Origin: Apostichopus japonicus
Lineage: Eukaryota > Echinodermata > Holothuroidea > Aspidochirotida > Stichopodidae
Direction of reading: 5' to 3'
DNA length: 64,000 bases
NCBI RefSeq assembly: GCF_037975245.1
Contig: NC_092582.1
Coordinates: 24,194,577-24,258,576, forward strand
Positions 1-13,190 of the stretch are shown in pieces (position 1 is the stretch's first letter; each line of letters opens with the position of its first letter). Under the pieces are notes generated by a model that saw only the letters and a list, made by a program, of their open reading frames with translations, ran no database searches and was not told the DNA's origin. The translations under genes were made by a program, and so were the position numbers.

Positions 1-3000
1 GTGGCTTGTTTTTGAGGCTATAGTGTTCAGCTAGGACCATTGAAATAGTTCCTGACAGCATGCTATCAATGTATTTCTTTATGAGGATCTATGAATATCT
101 ATACAGTTGGGCATCACAATTTATTGTTTACTATTGCTGTTTATATCTTTGGGTTTGCTGGACTGACATAGCTCACAGCACAGGACTTTAGCAGTATTCA
201 AAGCAATTGCTTTTATGATGGAGCCACAATTTTTGGATGCACAGAAATGGGAGGGCAGGGAAAGTTAGGACGGAAATGAAGAAAAGGTTGCATGCTGCTA
301 GTTATTTTACATTTTATCAAACAAAACACTTAGTTGTGACATATGTAACACATAGCAAGTGGAAGCACACATGCTTCAGACAGTGTGATCATAGTAACAA
401 CATCACTGACTCACTTGCTGAGGCAGTTGTACAGGGTGTTATTCACTCTTACATTATATATAGTAACAAACTAACTTCATACATGTATCCATTGAAACAG
501 AATGATGGAGAAGTATGTCACATATTATTTTATTTATAAATTTCTAAGCCTTGGCAAATCTTGGTTCTTATCAAAAGGAAATAATCTCAAGTAGGTACTC
601 CTACTACTGGGAGGAGTTTACAGGCTCGCTTCAAGAAAACTAACCCTATTCAAAAAGTTTACTTTATTGTTTGGGATATTAAAGTTGATGATAACTCAAG
701 TTTGAAGGTATATTTAAGGTAACTACTGGGCCAATGGAAGCCTTACTATGTACTATAGGTTTGGTCAAGTTTAACTATATTCTTGTGCCAGTTCATTCCT
801 TAGTTTGTAACTGAGATATACCAGTAAGGATAGTCCTAACATAAACCAGACTTTAGGAGGTTTCAAACTTAGTGTGGGTATGGTTCTAACTTAGTGTGGG
901 CATGGTTTTCACTTAGTGTGGGTATGGGTCTCATTTTGTGTGCAGTGACTCTACTTAATTGTAAGGGGACATGCACTTATGAACTAAATTGATTGTTTAA
1001 GAGCCTGTCATACATTTTACTGCCTATTATTTTTTATTTATAATTGAGGCTGACAATACAGAGGAATGTGGCCCCACTGTAAAGACAGATTACTACCTTT
1101 CCCTGCCACCCAACACAATGACACCCTGACAAATTGGAAAATATCAAGCCATCGGAATATGTGTTCTTTAATTTTTTATTCATACACGAAACGAAAAATG
1201 GACCCAGTTTATTAAACATATACACCTCTTTGTGTACATTTACAATTGGTATGCAATACAATGTATGGCATACCATGCCTAATATATGGTGTATGTATGT
1301 TAGATTGAGACCTTAATCTTCCCTTAGGCCCTTAGGGAGTTTGTTGACCAAGCAAGTCTCTGCTCCACCAGGATTAGGCTGAAGCAAAATCACTTTCTAC
1401 CCAGACTCGAATCTAATTAAAACTACAACCCAGCTTACCAGTCCTGCTATACACCAATTATACACTTACCATTACCATCAGCATATTATAAACCATTCTG
1501 TGCAAGATCCGCATCATGTGACCCCCAAAGATCATCTCAAGACTGATTAATCCACATTTACCTAATGAGGAGATAAAGACAAAAGTATTAAGACTCAGTT
1601 GTCACTAGTTCTATATTCAGAATATCAGAACTAGATGTTTTAATGCAAACAAGAGGAGCCTTTTTTATTGAGTTTGCCTTTTTAATATTCACTCAACAGT
1701 ATTTCTATTGCTCACAGATATAAGCTAATGCTAAAATGACTCTGTGCCTTGGTAACATGTTTGCAATCCTATGGATTAGTCTAAATTAATCAGTTCACCC
1801 TTCTAGTTTGGTACTTTTAACACGAATCGTGCAGCAAGCCAACAAAGTTGTTCATCTTTGGTCACCTTTACTTTGAAGTCAAGCAAGTGAGGCCTAATTA
1901 CTGGCCTGGATTGCTTTTGTCAAACAATTGGTATATCAGTGTGAAGCAGAGGATGCTCTAAAACATAAATGTTGTTGTCTTTGCTTTCACAACTGTCCCA
2001 GTAACTTCATTTTCACTTTTGCCAATAGACATCAAAGTGACGCCCCCCCCCCCCAACTCCCCAAACTTATAACAGAAGTACATAACAACTTTATGACCAA
2101 AAAGAATACATAATGCATTAAGGATTTCAGATGTCACAACGTGCTGAATCCTTCAAGAACTTGTCATATTGTGTTGTACAGTATGATCTTCTGTGATAGA
2201 ATCATAAACTGTTGCTTGTAATAGTGCAATACTCAATACATATCATTATTCATGAAAACTATTTAATATGATGGGATGGGTGGACCTTGTCTTAAATTAC
2301 ATAATATCCACTCAACATGGAGACGATGACAATAGAAGTCTATGTTAGTATTAGATGCTCACATTAGAATTAAATTTTTTCATAATGAAACCATATATGC
2401 CAGATGAACATTCAATTGGTCGGATTTGAAAGATCAGAGATGTACTTGGCATCAGAATTTCCTCATATTGAAACTTTAACAATTATGGTACAATTTGTAG
2501 AGATGATGCTACAATTAGAGAAACACTGAACAAAAGAGGTCTCACAGAATCCCTCAGTCTACTAAAGACACAACGTTTAGAAGTATTCCAACTTAGATTG
2601 TTCATTGTTCATATGTTACATCTTGTTTTGCAGTAATTGGAATTAATGGGGGGAGGGGTGCTGGTCTGCTGGATTAGGGACTTTCTGGTGGGGAAATTCC
2701 TTTGAGGGATCATCTAATTAATTATGTAGTAAAAACATCCACTTAAACACTTGCATTCAAATGGAGGAAGGGGAGGTTCAGGTGGATGGGGTAAGAATCA
2801 GGTGGTGGACCATGTAATCATTACCCTGCTCTGTAAACTGTACACATTTCTTCCAAGTGCTGTAATTCGGAAATGAAACTGGCAATTCCCTAAGAAGGCT
2901 GATCTCAGGACTGAACAATTCAAGTTTACCTGATGATGAGAAAAACAAAATGCATTTGGTCATCAGTTATGTTATTATTTATTTAAATTGTCATCACTAA

Positions 3001-3985
3001 GTCTGCAAGTAGCAGAATTCTATCATGTAACATTGTCAAACACATAGAAATAACACAGAGCTCTTTTATAAATATAATGGTATGCTACTGTAGTTTCAAA
3101 ATAAATTACAAAGTAAAATTAGTAAAAGATGAGGAATGTCTTCTGATATTATATACTATCTTGATATGATATTTACAACTCAGTTATATATATAATAACA
3201 TTGTAAAGAAACTAATTCAACTAGAATACAAATCTAAAGACTGCAAGATGAGTTCAAGGTCTCATAATGCCTCCCAGAGTGAATATACATCTCAACTAAT
3301 ACCAAACTAATTGAAATATAAACAATCATTAATCTGAAATTAAGACACACATTGAATCCTCATCCAAACTTGAAGTAATACCACTAGTAATCCACAGTAT
3401 GGTTTATATTGAATTGAGAAACAAGAGTTATGATGATGCAGCCTAGAAAAAGAATGGAACCAAAAGAAAACATGATGAAGGATTCTGGTCACATAATTTA
3501 GGAACCAATAGTTCACTGTACTGTCTATATGTTGATGAATTTGTAGGATTTCTGAATTGCTGACATTGTACTATCATTGAGTTAAAGTACATATTTTTCT
3601 ATCTGCAGGCTTTGATAGACACTGTTATTTCATAACATTTTGTTCTGTGCAGTCCTGCTGTGAGGGGCAGAGGGGGGGGGGGGGGGGGCTCCAGTTGTCA
3701 GTTGAGTGCCCAGTGAAACATGTGATAGAGAATATACTTTACGTTAGGATAAACAAAGTCTTAAAAAAGTTGGCCAGGTGACACAATTGTGCATGGAACT
3801 GTGCCTTGCTCTCAATGTTACCGGTTTTGTGTGCACCCTACTTGAATAGTGTTTATTTAGCCTCACATGATGTGATTGTGAATAGTAGAACTGGAGTGCG
3901 ACAGTTTATCAGGATTTTGGACACAAATATCAAAGAATTAAGGGAGAAGCAAACCCAAGCATTAATTTTAGCTGATATGATTGAC
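1..3985. other. AT-rich intergenic or intronic DNA, no gene recognised
   Basis: Only short unrelated open frames occur and none resembles a known family or carries convincing splice sites. The stretch holds homopolymer runs (C about 2043-2055, G about 3674-3690) and one short minisatellite at 867-945. Confidence 0.5.
867..945. repeat. 22-bp minisatellite, about 3.5 copies
   Basis: The core ACTTAGTGTGGG begins at 867, 889 and 911 and a degraded copy follows near 932, giving a 22-bp period. No coding potential is evident. Confidence 0.75.
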
Positions 3986-4289
3986 ATCATGATAGACCGG
4001 GAGCCCAGAGGGTTTGGTTAGTTGGGAAGGTAACCAATTGCTGTGTACATCACTATGTTCACAGTGCATTCCTGTATATGAAACCAGACGACTGGCAAAC
4101 CGGCTGTGGTGGGTGTGGCTGGGAGAGCAATTTTAAAGTCACCTAAAAGCTAACCTAGATCGGCTTTCTTGGTAACCACATCAAAGTAAGTACAATGTGT
4201 CAGGTATGGCCCTAAGAGCAGCAAATGGCCATCGCCAGTAATTATTGGTGGTGGGGTAGCCCTGCCAGTCATCAATAATTGACCCCTCA

Positions 4290-7200
4290 CGGCTGACCTA
4301 GGTCAGCTCATGAAGTAACCACTTGAAACCTACTGGAAAACAATGGTTAGGACTTCAGATACAAGGGATGGGCATTGCAAGTAATTTTTATTGGTGGGGT
4401 ACCCCTGCCAGTAGACCCCCAAAATGCCCCTCCCCTCATTGACCTAGGTCAGCTCATGAAGTAACCAGTTGAAAACTAATGGAAAATGATTGGCAGGACT
4501 CTATATGTAAGGGATGGGCATTTCCAGTAATTTATTTTGTGGGGTACTACTGCCAGTAGACCCACAAAATGCCCATCCCTTCATTGACCTAGGTCAGCCC
4601 ATGAGGTAACCAGTTGAAACCTACCAGAAAATGATAGGTAGCACTTCATATGTTAGGGATGGGCATTTCCAGAAATTTATATTAGTGGGGTACCCATGCC
4701 AGTAGACCCCCAAAATGCCCCTCCCCTCATTGACCTAGGTCAGCTCATGAAGTAACCAGTTGAAACTAATGAAAAATGATTGGCAGGACTCTATATGTAA
4801 GGGATGGGCATTTCCAGTAAATTAATATTAGTGGGGTACCCCTGCCAGTAGACCCCCAAAATGCCCATCCCCTCATTGACCTAGGTCAGCTCATGAGGTA
4901 ACCAGTTAAAACCTACCGGAAAATGTTAGGTATCACTTCATATGTAAGGGATGGGCATTTCCAGAAATTTCTATTAGTGGGGTACCCCTGCCAGTAGACC
5001 CCCAAAATGCCCCTCCCCTCATTGACCTAGGTCAGCTCATGAACTACCAGTTGAAAACTAATGAAAAATGATTGGCAGGACTCTATATGTAAGGGATGGG
5101 CATTTCCAGTAATTTATATTAGTGGGGTACCCCTGCCAGAAGACCCCCAAAATGCACATCCGCTAATTGACCTAGGTCAGCTCATGAGATAACCAGTTGA
5201 AACCTACCGGAAAATGATAGGTATCACTTCATATGTAAGCGATGGGCATTTCCAGAAATTTCTATTAGTGGGGTACCCCTGCCAGTGACCCCAAAAATAC
5301 CCCTCCCCCCATTGACCTAGGTCAGCTCATGAAGTAACCAGTTGAAAACTACTGGAAAATGATTGGCAGGACTCTATATGTAAGGGATGGGCATTTCCAG
5401 TAATTTATATTAGTGGGGTACCCCTGCCAGTAGACCCCCAAAATGCCCCTCCCCTCATTGACCTAGGTCAGCTCATGAGGTAACCAGTTAAAACCTACCG
5501 GAAAATGATAGGTAGCACTTCATATGTTAGGGATGGGCATTTCCAGAAATTTATATTAGTGGGGTACCCATGCCAGTAGACCCCCAAAATGCCCCTCCCC
5601 TCATTGACCTAGGTCAGCTCATGAAGTAACCAGTTGAAACTAATGAAAAATGATTGGCAGGACTCTATATGTAAGGGATGGGCATTTCCAGTAAATTAAT
5701 ATTAGTGGGGTACCCCTGCCAGTAGACCCCCAAAATGCCCATCCCCTCATTGACCTAGGTCAGCTCATGAGGTAACCAGTTAAAACCTACCGGAAAATGT
5801 TAGGTATCACTTCATATGTAAGCGATGGGCATTTCCAGAAATTTCTATTAGTGGGGTACCCCTGCCAGTGACCCCAAAAATACCCCTCCCCCCATTGACC
5901 TAGGTCAGCTCATGAAGTAACCAGTTGAAAACTACTGGAAAATGATTGGCAGGACTCTATATGTAAGGGATGGGCATTTCCAGTAATTTATATTAGTGGG
6001 GTACTACTGCCAGTAGACCCACAAAATGCCCATCCCTTCATTGACCTAGGTCAGCCCATGAGGTAACCAGTTGAAACCTACCGGAAAATGATAGGTAGCA
6101 CTTTATATGTTAGGGATGGGCATTTCCAGAAATTTATATTAGTGGGGTACCCATGCCAGTAGACCCCCAAAATGCCCCTCCCCTCATTGACCTAGGTCAG
6201 CTCATGAAGTAACCAGTTGAACCTAATGAAAAATGATTGGCAGGACTCTATATGTAAGGGATGGGCATTTCCAGTAAATTAATATTAGTGGGGTACCCCT
6301 GCCAGCAGACCCCCAAAATGCCCATCCCCTCATTGACCTAGGTCAGCTCATGAGGTAACCAGTTAAAACCTACCGGAAAATGTTAGGTATCACTTCATAT
6401 GTAAGGGATGGGCATTTCCAGAAATTTCTATTAGTGGGGTACCCCTGCCAGTAGACCCCCAAAATGCCCCTCCCCTCATTGACCTAGGTCAGCTCATGAA
6501 CTACCAGTTGAAAACTAATGAAAAATGATTGGCAGGACTCTATATGTAAGGGATGGGCATTTCCAGTAATTTATATTAGTGGGGTACCCCTGCCAGAAGA
6601 CCCCCAAAATGCACATCCCCTAATTGACCTAGGTCAGCTCATGAGATAACCAGTTGAAACCTACCGGAAAATGATAGGTATCACTTCATATGTAAGCGAT
6701 GGGCATTTCCAGAAATTTCTATTAGTGGGGTACCCCTGCCAGTGACCCCAAAAATACCCCTCCCCCCATTGACCTAGGTCAGCTCATGAAGTAACCAGTT
6801 GAAAACTACTGGAAAATGATTGGCAGGACTCTATATGTAAGGGATGGGCATTTCCAGTAATTTATATTAGTGGGGTACCCCTGCCAGTAGACCCCCAAAA
6901 TGCCCCTCCCCTCATTGACCTAGGTCAGCTCATGAGGTAACCAGTTAAAACCTACCGGAAAATGATAGGTAGCACTTCATATGTTAGGGATGGGCATTTC
7001 CAGAAATTTATATTAGTGGGGTACCCATGCCAGTAGACCCCCAAAATGCCCCTCCCCTCATTGACCTAGGTCAGCTCATGAAGTAACCAGTTGAAACTAA
7101 TGAAAAATGATTGGCAGGACTCTATATGTAAGGGATGGGCATTTCCAGTAAATTAATATTAGTGGGGTACCCCTGCCAGTAGACCCCCAAAATGCCCATC

Positions 7201-9057
7201 CCCTCATTGACCTAGGTCAGCTCATGAGGTAACCAGTTAAAACCTACCGGAAAATGTTAGGTATCACTTCATATGTAAGGGATGGGCATTTCCAGAAATT
7301 TCTATTAGTGGGGTACCCCTGCCAGTAGACCCCCAAAATGCCCCTCCCCTCATTGACCTAGGTCAGCTCATGAACTACCAGTTGAAAACTAATGAAAAAT
7401 GATTGGCAGGACTCTATATGTAAGGGATGGGCATTTCCAGTAATTTATATTAGTGGGGTACCCCTGCCAGAAGACCCCCAAAATGCACATCCCCTAATTG
7501 ACCTAGGTCAGCTCATGAGATAACCAGTTGAAACCTACCGGAAAATGATAGGTATCACTTCATATGTAAGCGATGGGCATTTCCAGAAATTTCTATTAGT
7601 GGGGTACCCCTGCCAGTAGACCCCCAAAATACCCCTCCCCCCATTGACCTAGGTCAGCTCATGAAGTAACCAGTTAAAACCTACCGGAAAATGATAGGTA
7701 TCACTTCATATGTAAGGGATGGGCATTTCCAGTAATTTATATTAGTGGGGTACCCCTGCCAGTAGACCCCCAAAATGCCCCTCCCCTCATTGACCTAGGT
7801 CAGCTCATGAGGTAACCAGTTAAAACCTACCGGAAAATGATAGGTATCACTTCATATGTAAGGGATGGACATTTCCAGAAATTTCTATTAGTGGGGTACC
7901 CCTGTAGACCCCCAAAATGCCCCTCCCCTCATTGACCTAGGTCAGCTCATGAAGTTACCAGTTGAAAACTACTGGAAAATGATTGGCAGGACTCTATATG
8001 TAAGGGATGGGCATTTCCAGTAATTTCTATTAGTGGGGTACCCCTGCCAGTAGACCCCCAAAATGCCCCTCCCCTCATTGACCTAGGTCAGCTCATGAGG
8101 TAACCAGTTGAAACCTACCGGAAAATGATAGGTATCACTTCATATGTAAGGGATGGGCATTTCCAGAAATTTCTATTAGTGGGGTACCCCTGCCAGTAGA
8201 CCCCCAAAATTGACCTACCCTGTAGGTCAGCTCATGAAGTAACCAGTTGAAAACTAATGAAAAATGATTGGCAGGACTCTACAGGTTTATGTAAGGGATG
8301 GGCATTTCCAGTAATTTATATTAGTGGGGTACCCCTGCCAGTAGACCCCAAAATGCCCATCCCCTCATTGACCTAGGTCAGCTCATGAGGTAACCAGTTG
8401 AAACCTACCAGAAAATGATAGGTATCACTTCATATGTAAGGGATGGGCATTTCCAGAAATTTCTAATAGTGGGGTACCCCTGCCAGTAGACCCCCAAAAT
8501 GCCCCTCCCCTCATTGACCTAGGTCAGCTCATGAAGTAACCAGTTGAAAACTACTGGAAAATGATTGGCAGGACTCTATATGTAAGGGATGGGCATTTCC
8601 AGTAATTTCTATTAGTGGGGTACCCCTGCCAGTAGACCCCTAATATGCCCCTCCCCTCAATACCTAGGTCAGCTCATGAAGTAACCAGTTGAAAACTAAT
8701 GGAAAATGATTGGCAGGACTCTATATGTAAGAGATGGGCATTTCCAGTAATTTATATTGGTGGGGTACTCCTGCCAGTAGACCCCCTAAATGCCCATCCC
8801 CTCATTGACCTAGGTGAGCTCATGATGTAACCAGTTGAAACCTACTGGGAAAATGATAGGTATCACTTCACTTGTAAGGGATGGGCATTTCCAGTAATTT
8901 ATATTGGTGGGCGACCACGTCTGCCAGAGTCCCCCCCCCCCCCTTTTTAACCCAGGTGAGCTTATGGTGTAACCAATTGAAAACTACTGGAAAATGATAG
9001 GTAGGACTCCAGATTTAAGGTGAGTCATTTCCAGTAATTTCCACTGGTGGGGTACCC
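4290..9057 (+). repeat. Satellite array of about 146-bp monomers, about 32 copies
   Basis: The palindrome TGACCTAGGTCA recurs about every 145-147 bp (4292, 4440, 4585, 4731 and so on to about 8805). Two monomer types alternate: one contains GATTGGCAGGACTC, the other GATAGGTATCACTTC or its GTAGCACTTC variant. Each monomer also carries the palindrome GGGGTACCCC. Rare variants recur at fixed distances: the TACTACTGCC variant at about 4545 and 6004, the CAGCCCATGAGG variant at 4595 and 6053, and the CCAGTGACCCC variant at 5281 and 6740. This shows a higher-order repeat of about 1,459 bp, or ten monomers. Shorter 873- and 586-bp spacings (six and four monomers) are embedded in it. Copies become diverged beyond about 8200. 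Confidence 0.95.
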
Positions 9058-9752
9058 TTGTCCATTGTCCCAACATGTCCAATGCCCATCCCTTATATAT
9101 GAAGTGATACCTATCATTTTGCAGTAGGTTTCAACTGGTTACATCATCAGCTCAACTAGGTCAATGAGGGGGGGGGGGGATTTTGGCAGGGGTACCCCAC
9201 ACATATAAATTACTGGAAATGCCCATCCCTTACATATAGAGTCCTGCCAATCATTTTCCAGTAGTTTTCAACTGGTTACTTCATGAGCTGACCTAGGTCA
9301 ATGAGGGGAGGGGCATTTTGGGGGTCTACTGGCAGGGGTACCCCATCAATAAAAAATACTGGCAACGCCCATCCCTTGTATCTGAAGTCCTAACCATCGT
9401 TTTCCAGTAGGTTTCAAGTTGTTACCTCATGAGCCCTAGGTCAATGAGGGGAGGGGCATTTTGGGGGTGTACTGGCAGGGGTACCCCGCCACCAATAATT
9501 ACTGGCGATGGCCATTTGTTGCTCTTGGGGCCATACCTGACACATTGTACTTACTTTGATGTGGTTATTATGAAAGCTGATCTAGGTTAGCTTTTAGGTG
9601 ACTTTAAAATTGCTCTCCCAGCCACACCCACCACAGCCGGTTTGCCAGTCGTCTGGTTTCATATATAGGAATGCACTGTGAACATTGTGATGTACAAGGC
9701 AATTGGTTACCTTCCCAGCTAACCAAATCCTCTGGGCTCCCGCTCTATGATG
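9058..9752 (-). repeat. Inverted right arm of the foldback element
   Basis: From about 9058 the satellite monomers appear in reverse complement for about three copies. They are followed by the reverse complement of the unique left-arm sequence at 3986-4290. The orientation switch is abrupt, next to a C-rich and then G-rich stretch at 8930-9175. Confidence 0.85.
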
Positions 9753-12700
9753 ATTTGAGATGAATATCAAATGTGGAGTTGATGTGATTTTACTGTCCAA
9801 TTATATTTCAAATCATATTTCCAATATTTAAGCAAATGCAAATCAAATAACAAACAAAGTACATTTAAGTTCAAGATTATATCCATAGTTGTGTGACCTA
9901 CCTAAATTAATCAAGGTTTTTTGTTTTTGTTTGATGGTGTGTTCATTACAAATACCTCTAACACATAGCTCAGCAATACAGACTGAGTTGACCTCTTTAA
10001 TGTTTCTACAGCATTATGGAATATCTAAAATGGTATTTCAAGTTTTGGTTTGAATTAGAAGAAAATAAATACATCAACAGAAGGCATATTTGTAGGTAAC
10101 CAAATTACTTTCATACAAACCAACAAGTTGTCTTCCAGTCTTACCATGCTGGGATTGTCAGGAGTTCTACAACTAGACTTTATTCAATTGAGTCTCAGGA
10201 AGCAATTTTTATTTCAGTTTGGCAATAGTAAAATGTACCAGAGGGTGTTTACAGTATTGTGTCATGGCAAGCTCATTACAAACATACCAAGTTCTGGATT
10301 AATCCAGCAAGAATCCGATCATTTAATACCCTTACTAGAGATTAATTCTGTCGGTTGTATATTGAGTGGATGAGTTAAAACTTTAAATAAAATTCTTTTA
10401 GTGAGAGTGAATGGAGAAACAAGAGTACTGTATTCCTTCATCTGCGATGCTATCCATAAAATCTACCAGAGGTAGTTGAAACATTACTATCACTGTTCTA
10501 CACTAACCATTAATGTGATTACCATCACATGGAAATATCAGCTGATGAACCATTCATTGTCTTTGTCAGCATAGTATGAAAACTTGCATCAAAATTGGTA
10601 AATACAGGTGGAATACAGAAGGTGATCCCCTAATAGCTCACTTCAGGATAATTCAAGTTAACCTAATGAAGAAAAAAGAAAATGATGTCAATGAGATTAA
10701 AGTTTTACTGATAGTACAGTAGATATTGAGAATGTCGTCCAGAAATAGATATGTGTATAGTCTCTGGCTAACTACCCTGTATACAGGGACATTAACAGGA
10801 ACAAATCCAGAGGAAGGAAAGTACACTTCAGTTTCCAATAATCAGGTAAGTGTAAAAACAATTAACCAGTAAACCATCAAACTTGAACCAGATTGATTGA
10901 AATGATTTCAACCTCTCTTTCCTATTGAGGACAGAATGTCTTTTGAATTTCCACTCATCAGGAGATAATTGTATCAAATTTAGTGTGTCAGCTTTGGTGG
11001 ATGGGTGTTTTATATTAATTTTCTTCATTTAATGGCACCAGGCCCCTGGAGACTGCATTGCTTACATTGACCTAGTTACACCACTCTCTGGGGGGTCTCT
11101 TTCCAGATTTTAGATCACCAAAGGTTTATAGAGTATATACTGTACCCTGTTCGGCTGGTCAATTGCTATCCAATATGGTCAGCTCTTTCCACAAATTTGG
11201 CAGATGAAGACAGTTGTAACCTCAAAATTTTGAGTTAAAAAAGTTTTGAGATGAAAAAGTCAAAATGTTGACTTATGAGATGAAAAAAAAGGTCAGCATT
11301 TTTACTCTTTAAGTCAAAATCTTGAAATAAATAGTCCAAAATATTGAGATAAAAAAGGCAAAATATTGAAATTTGAGGGACACTTATTTTTTCCCTATGT
11401 CCCTAATAAGCCACCGTACTCCAGTCGGTGAAGTTAGATCAATTTTGAGACCAATTATATTTTTCAAAACAAACTGTAGTGACTGGCTGAGCATTGTTTA
11501 AAAATTAAACAAGCACAAGTGACAATTCTGTATTCACAGCTATATACTCAGATGTGTAGGAAGTATTGCCAATTGTGTTCTCTGTTTATAGTGGCTGGAC
11601 TTCCAGGGGTACTGCAAAGCTCTCCAAATCTTCAGTATTTTCACATAGTTTTTGCAATCTGCTAGCAATTTTGAGCACATGAGGACATGTCAGGAATAGA
11701 AATACTTAATCTGATTTTACTCTGCCGGGTGCTTCAGAAGAGCTCTGTAACATCTCTGAGACTTCTTGTCCTCTTCTACTAAGTTTAAAGCATGTAAATA
11801 CATGTTAAAGAGAAAAATGTAACTTCTATGAAGTATAAATCTAAGCCCTGGTGGGAGTCCCTGGGGACTTCAGCTGAGGCATTTCCCCTTTTAGATATTT
11901 AATGTTCTCTGATAGTGATTTTGCAGCCCTAGTGGAGCCCATGAGGGAGGGGGGGTGGCAAGTGCTCACCACCCTAATGGATGCCAGTGCTTGTATATAT
12001 CTTTGAATGCCCTCTAAATGTGTTTATTTTAAACAGTATTTAGCTCTCAAATATATGCAAGGATGAAATGTTATCATGATATGATATTGATAAAGAGTGG
12101 CAGAGGAATTTTACTTCCTTAACTATGCTTGCTAGCCAGCAGTTTGGTGAATCAAGTCACAACAAACCAGATGTATATACTTCATTCTTACCGTTCCTAT
12201 ACATTCTGTGGGTCAAGAAGTGTACAGTAGGATACTGAAAGAAGCTTGATAGGTTCATACTGTAGGTCCTGATCTGCTCTATCCAGTACAGTCTCTGTCT
12301 TCATATTCACTAGAGGGTTTCTTCCTACGGTTGAATTATTACATCATGGAGCCGTTCGAGCTTCAGTGACTTCTAAAGCAAAAGTGAAACACTATCATGA
12401 AATCAAATTAGTCATTCAGAAATTTCAGAAGACTTCAGAAACAAAAGGATACTCACAACAAAGAAAAACCAGTAGTAGCAGTTCCACTTTGATCCAATCA
12501 TTTACAGTATCTTATTAATTTAGTGATTATTCAGTATTACAGTGTTTGGATTCTGAAGCTTTTTGAAAGTTCTTAGGAACTATTGCATTCAGATAGCAAT
12601 GTGACACTACAGCAGTCTTTGTGGGCAATCTAATTCACATGTTAACTGTAAAAGACCCCTACACTTTTAGTTAGTAAATTATGTCAAAGTCCATCTATTT

Positions 12701-12918
12701 GATTTGTGATATTGAAGCTAAAGATACGTCAATACTTAGGAAATGAGCATTACCAGCAAAAACCTTGTTAATTCTGGTTATGTCACAATAATGGGTTGTC
12801 TTGGACCAGTTAGGGTGGTGTAAAGCACTGTAGTATTTTGGGTTACACAAACTACAATAATGCTTGTATATATGGAATATTGAATCTCAATCTCTGGAAA
12901 ATCTTGCATTTCTTTGAC
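9753..12918. other. Non-coding stretch, no gene recognised
   Basis: Open frames up to about 80 codons occur on both strands (for example 10653-11028, minus) but have no recognisable domain. Degenerate A-rich repeats lie at 11215-11395. Confidence 0.45.
11215..11395. repeat. Degenerate A-rich tandem repeat, period about 23-25 bp
   Basis: Imperfect copies of a motif like GAGATGAAAAAGTCAAAAT follow one another at about 23-25 bp spacing. A similar motif in reverse orientation occurs at 17360-17770. Confidence 0.55.
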
Positions 12919-13190
12919 AAAGTGGTTATTCTTACGACTATTCGTAAGAATGGTTTCCGATTACGCATGCGCAGTTGCTATTTTTATGACAGGAGTACTA
13001 TTTTTACGACCAGGAGTAACAATAATTTCCGGTTAGGGTTAGTGTTAGGATTGGGGTTTAGGGTTAAAGTTAGGGTTACCCCTACTACATGCGCAGTTGC
13101 TTTATTTACTTTACTGCGCTTGAATTCGCCTTTGTCGTAAGAATAGTTTATAAATAATTGTTACGACTAGTCGTAAGAATAGCCACGGCC
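12919..13190. mobile_element. MITE of 272 bp with about 30-bp TIRs and 10-bp target duplication
   Basis: TTTCTTTGAC flanks the element directly on both sides (12909-12918 and 13191-13200). Just inside, GTGGTTATTCTTACGACT on the left is matched by the reverse complement of AGTCGTAAGAATAGCCAC on the right, with about 27 of 30 positions agreeing. The 9-10-bp target duplication fits Mutator-like elements. Inside are two direct copies of ATGCGCAGTTGCT and a degenerate TTAGGG-like stretch at about 13030-13078. There is no transposase. Confidence 0.88.

Larger units (their letters stand above)
3986..9752. mobile_element. Foldback-type DNA element, about 5.8 kb, with satellite interior
   Basis: The left end (CGGGAGCCCAGAGG near 3999) is matched in reverse complement by the right end (CCTCTGGGCTCCCG near 9729-9742). 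The match continues inward for about 300 bp of unique sequence on each side, for example the segment near 4087-4130 against 9605-9650. The arms then run into satellite monomers, forward on the left and inverted from about 9058 on the right, so the total inverted arm is about 0.7 kb. No transposase frame is visible inside, so the element looks non-autonomous. A clear target-site duplication was not identified; AATATCAAA occurs outside both ends (about 3926 and 9763) but is weak evidence. A segmental inversion of a satellite edge is the alternative. Confidence 0.8.

Noticed and set aside
3806-4021. 71-codon ORF at the left edge of the foldback element
   Set aside because: The peptide looks helical, but it runs across the element boundary, has no partner at the right end and no recognised domain.
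13030-13078. Interstitial telomere or chromosome-fusion point
   Set aside because: The TTAGGG-like repeats are few, degenerate and inside a defined MITE.
12838-13140. 100-codon plus-strand frame
   Set aside because: Most of it lies in the MITE, including its telomere-like tract.
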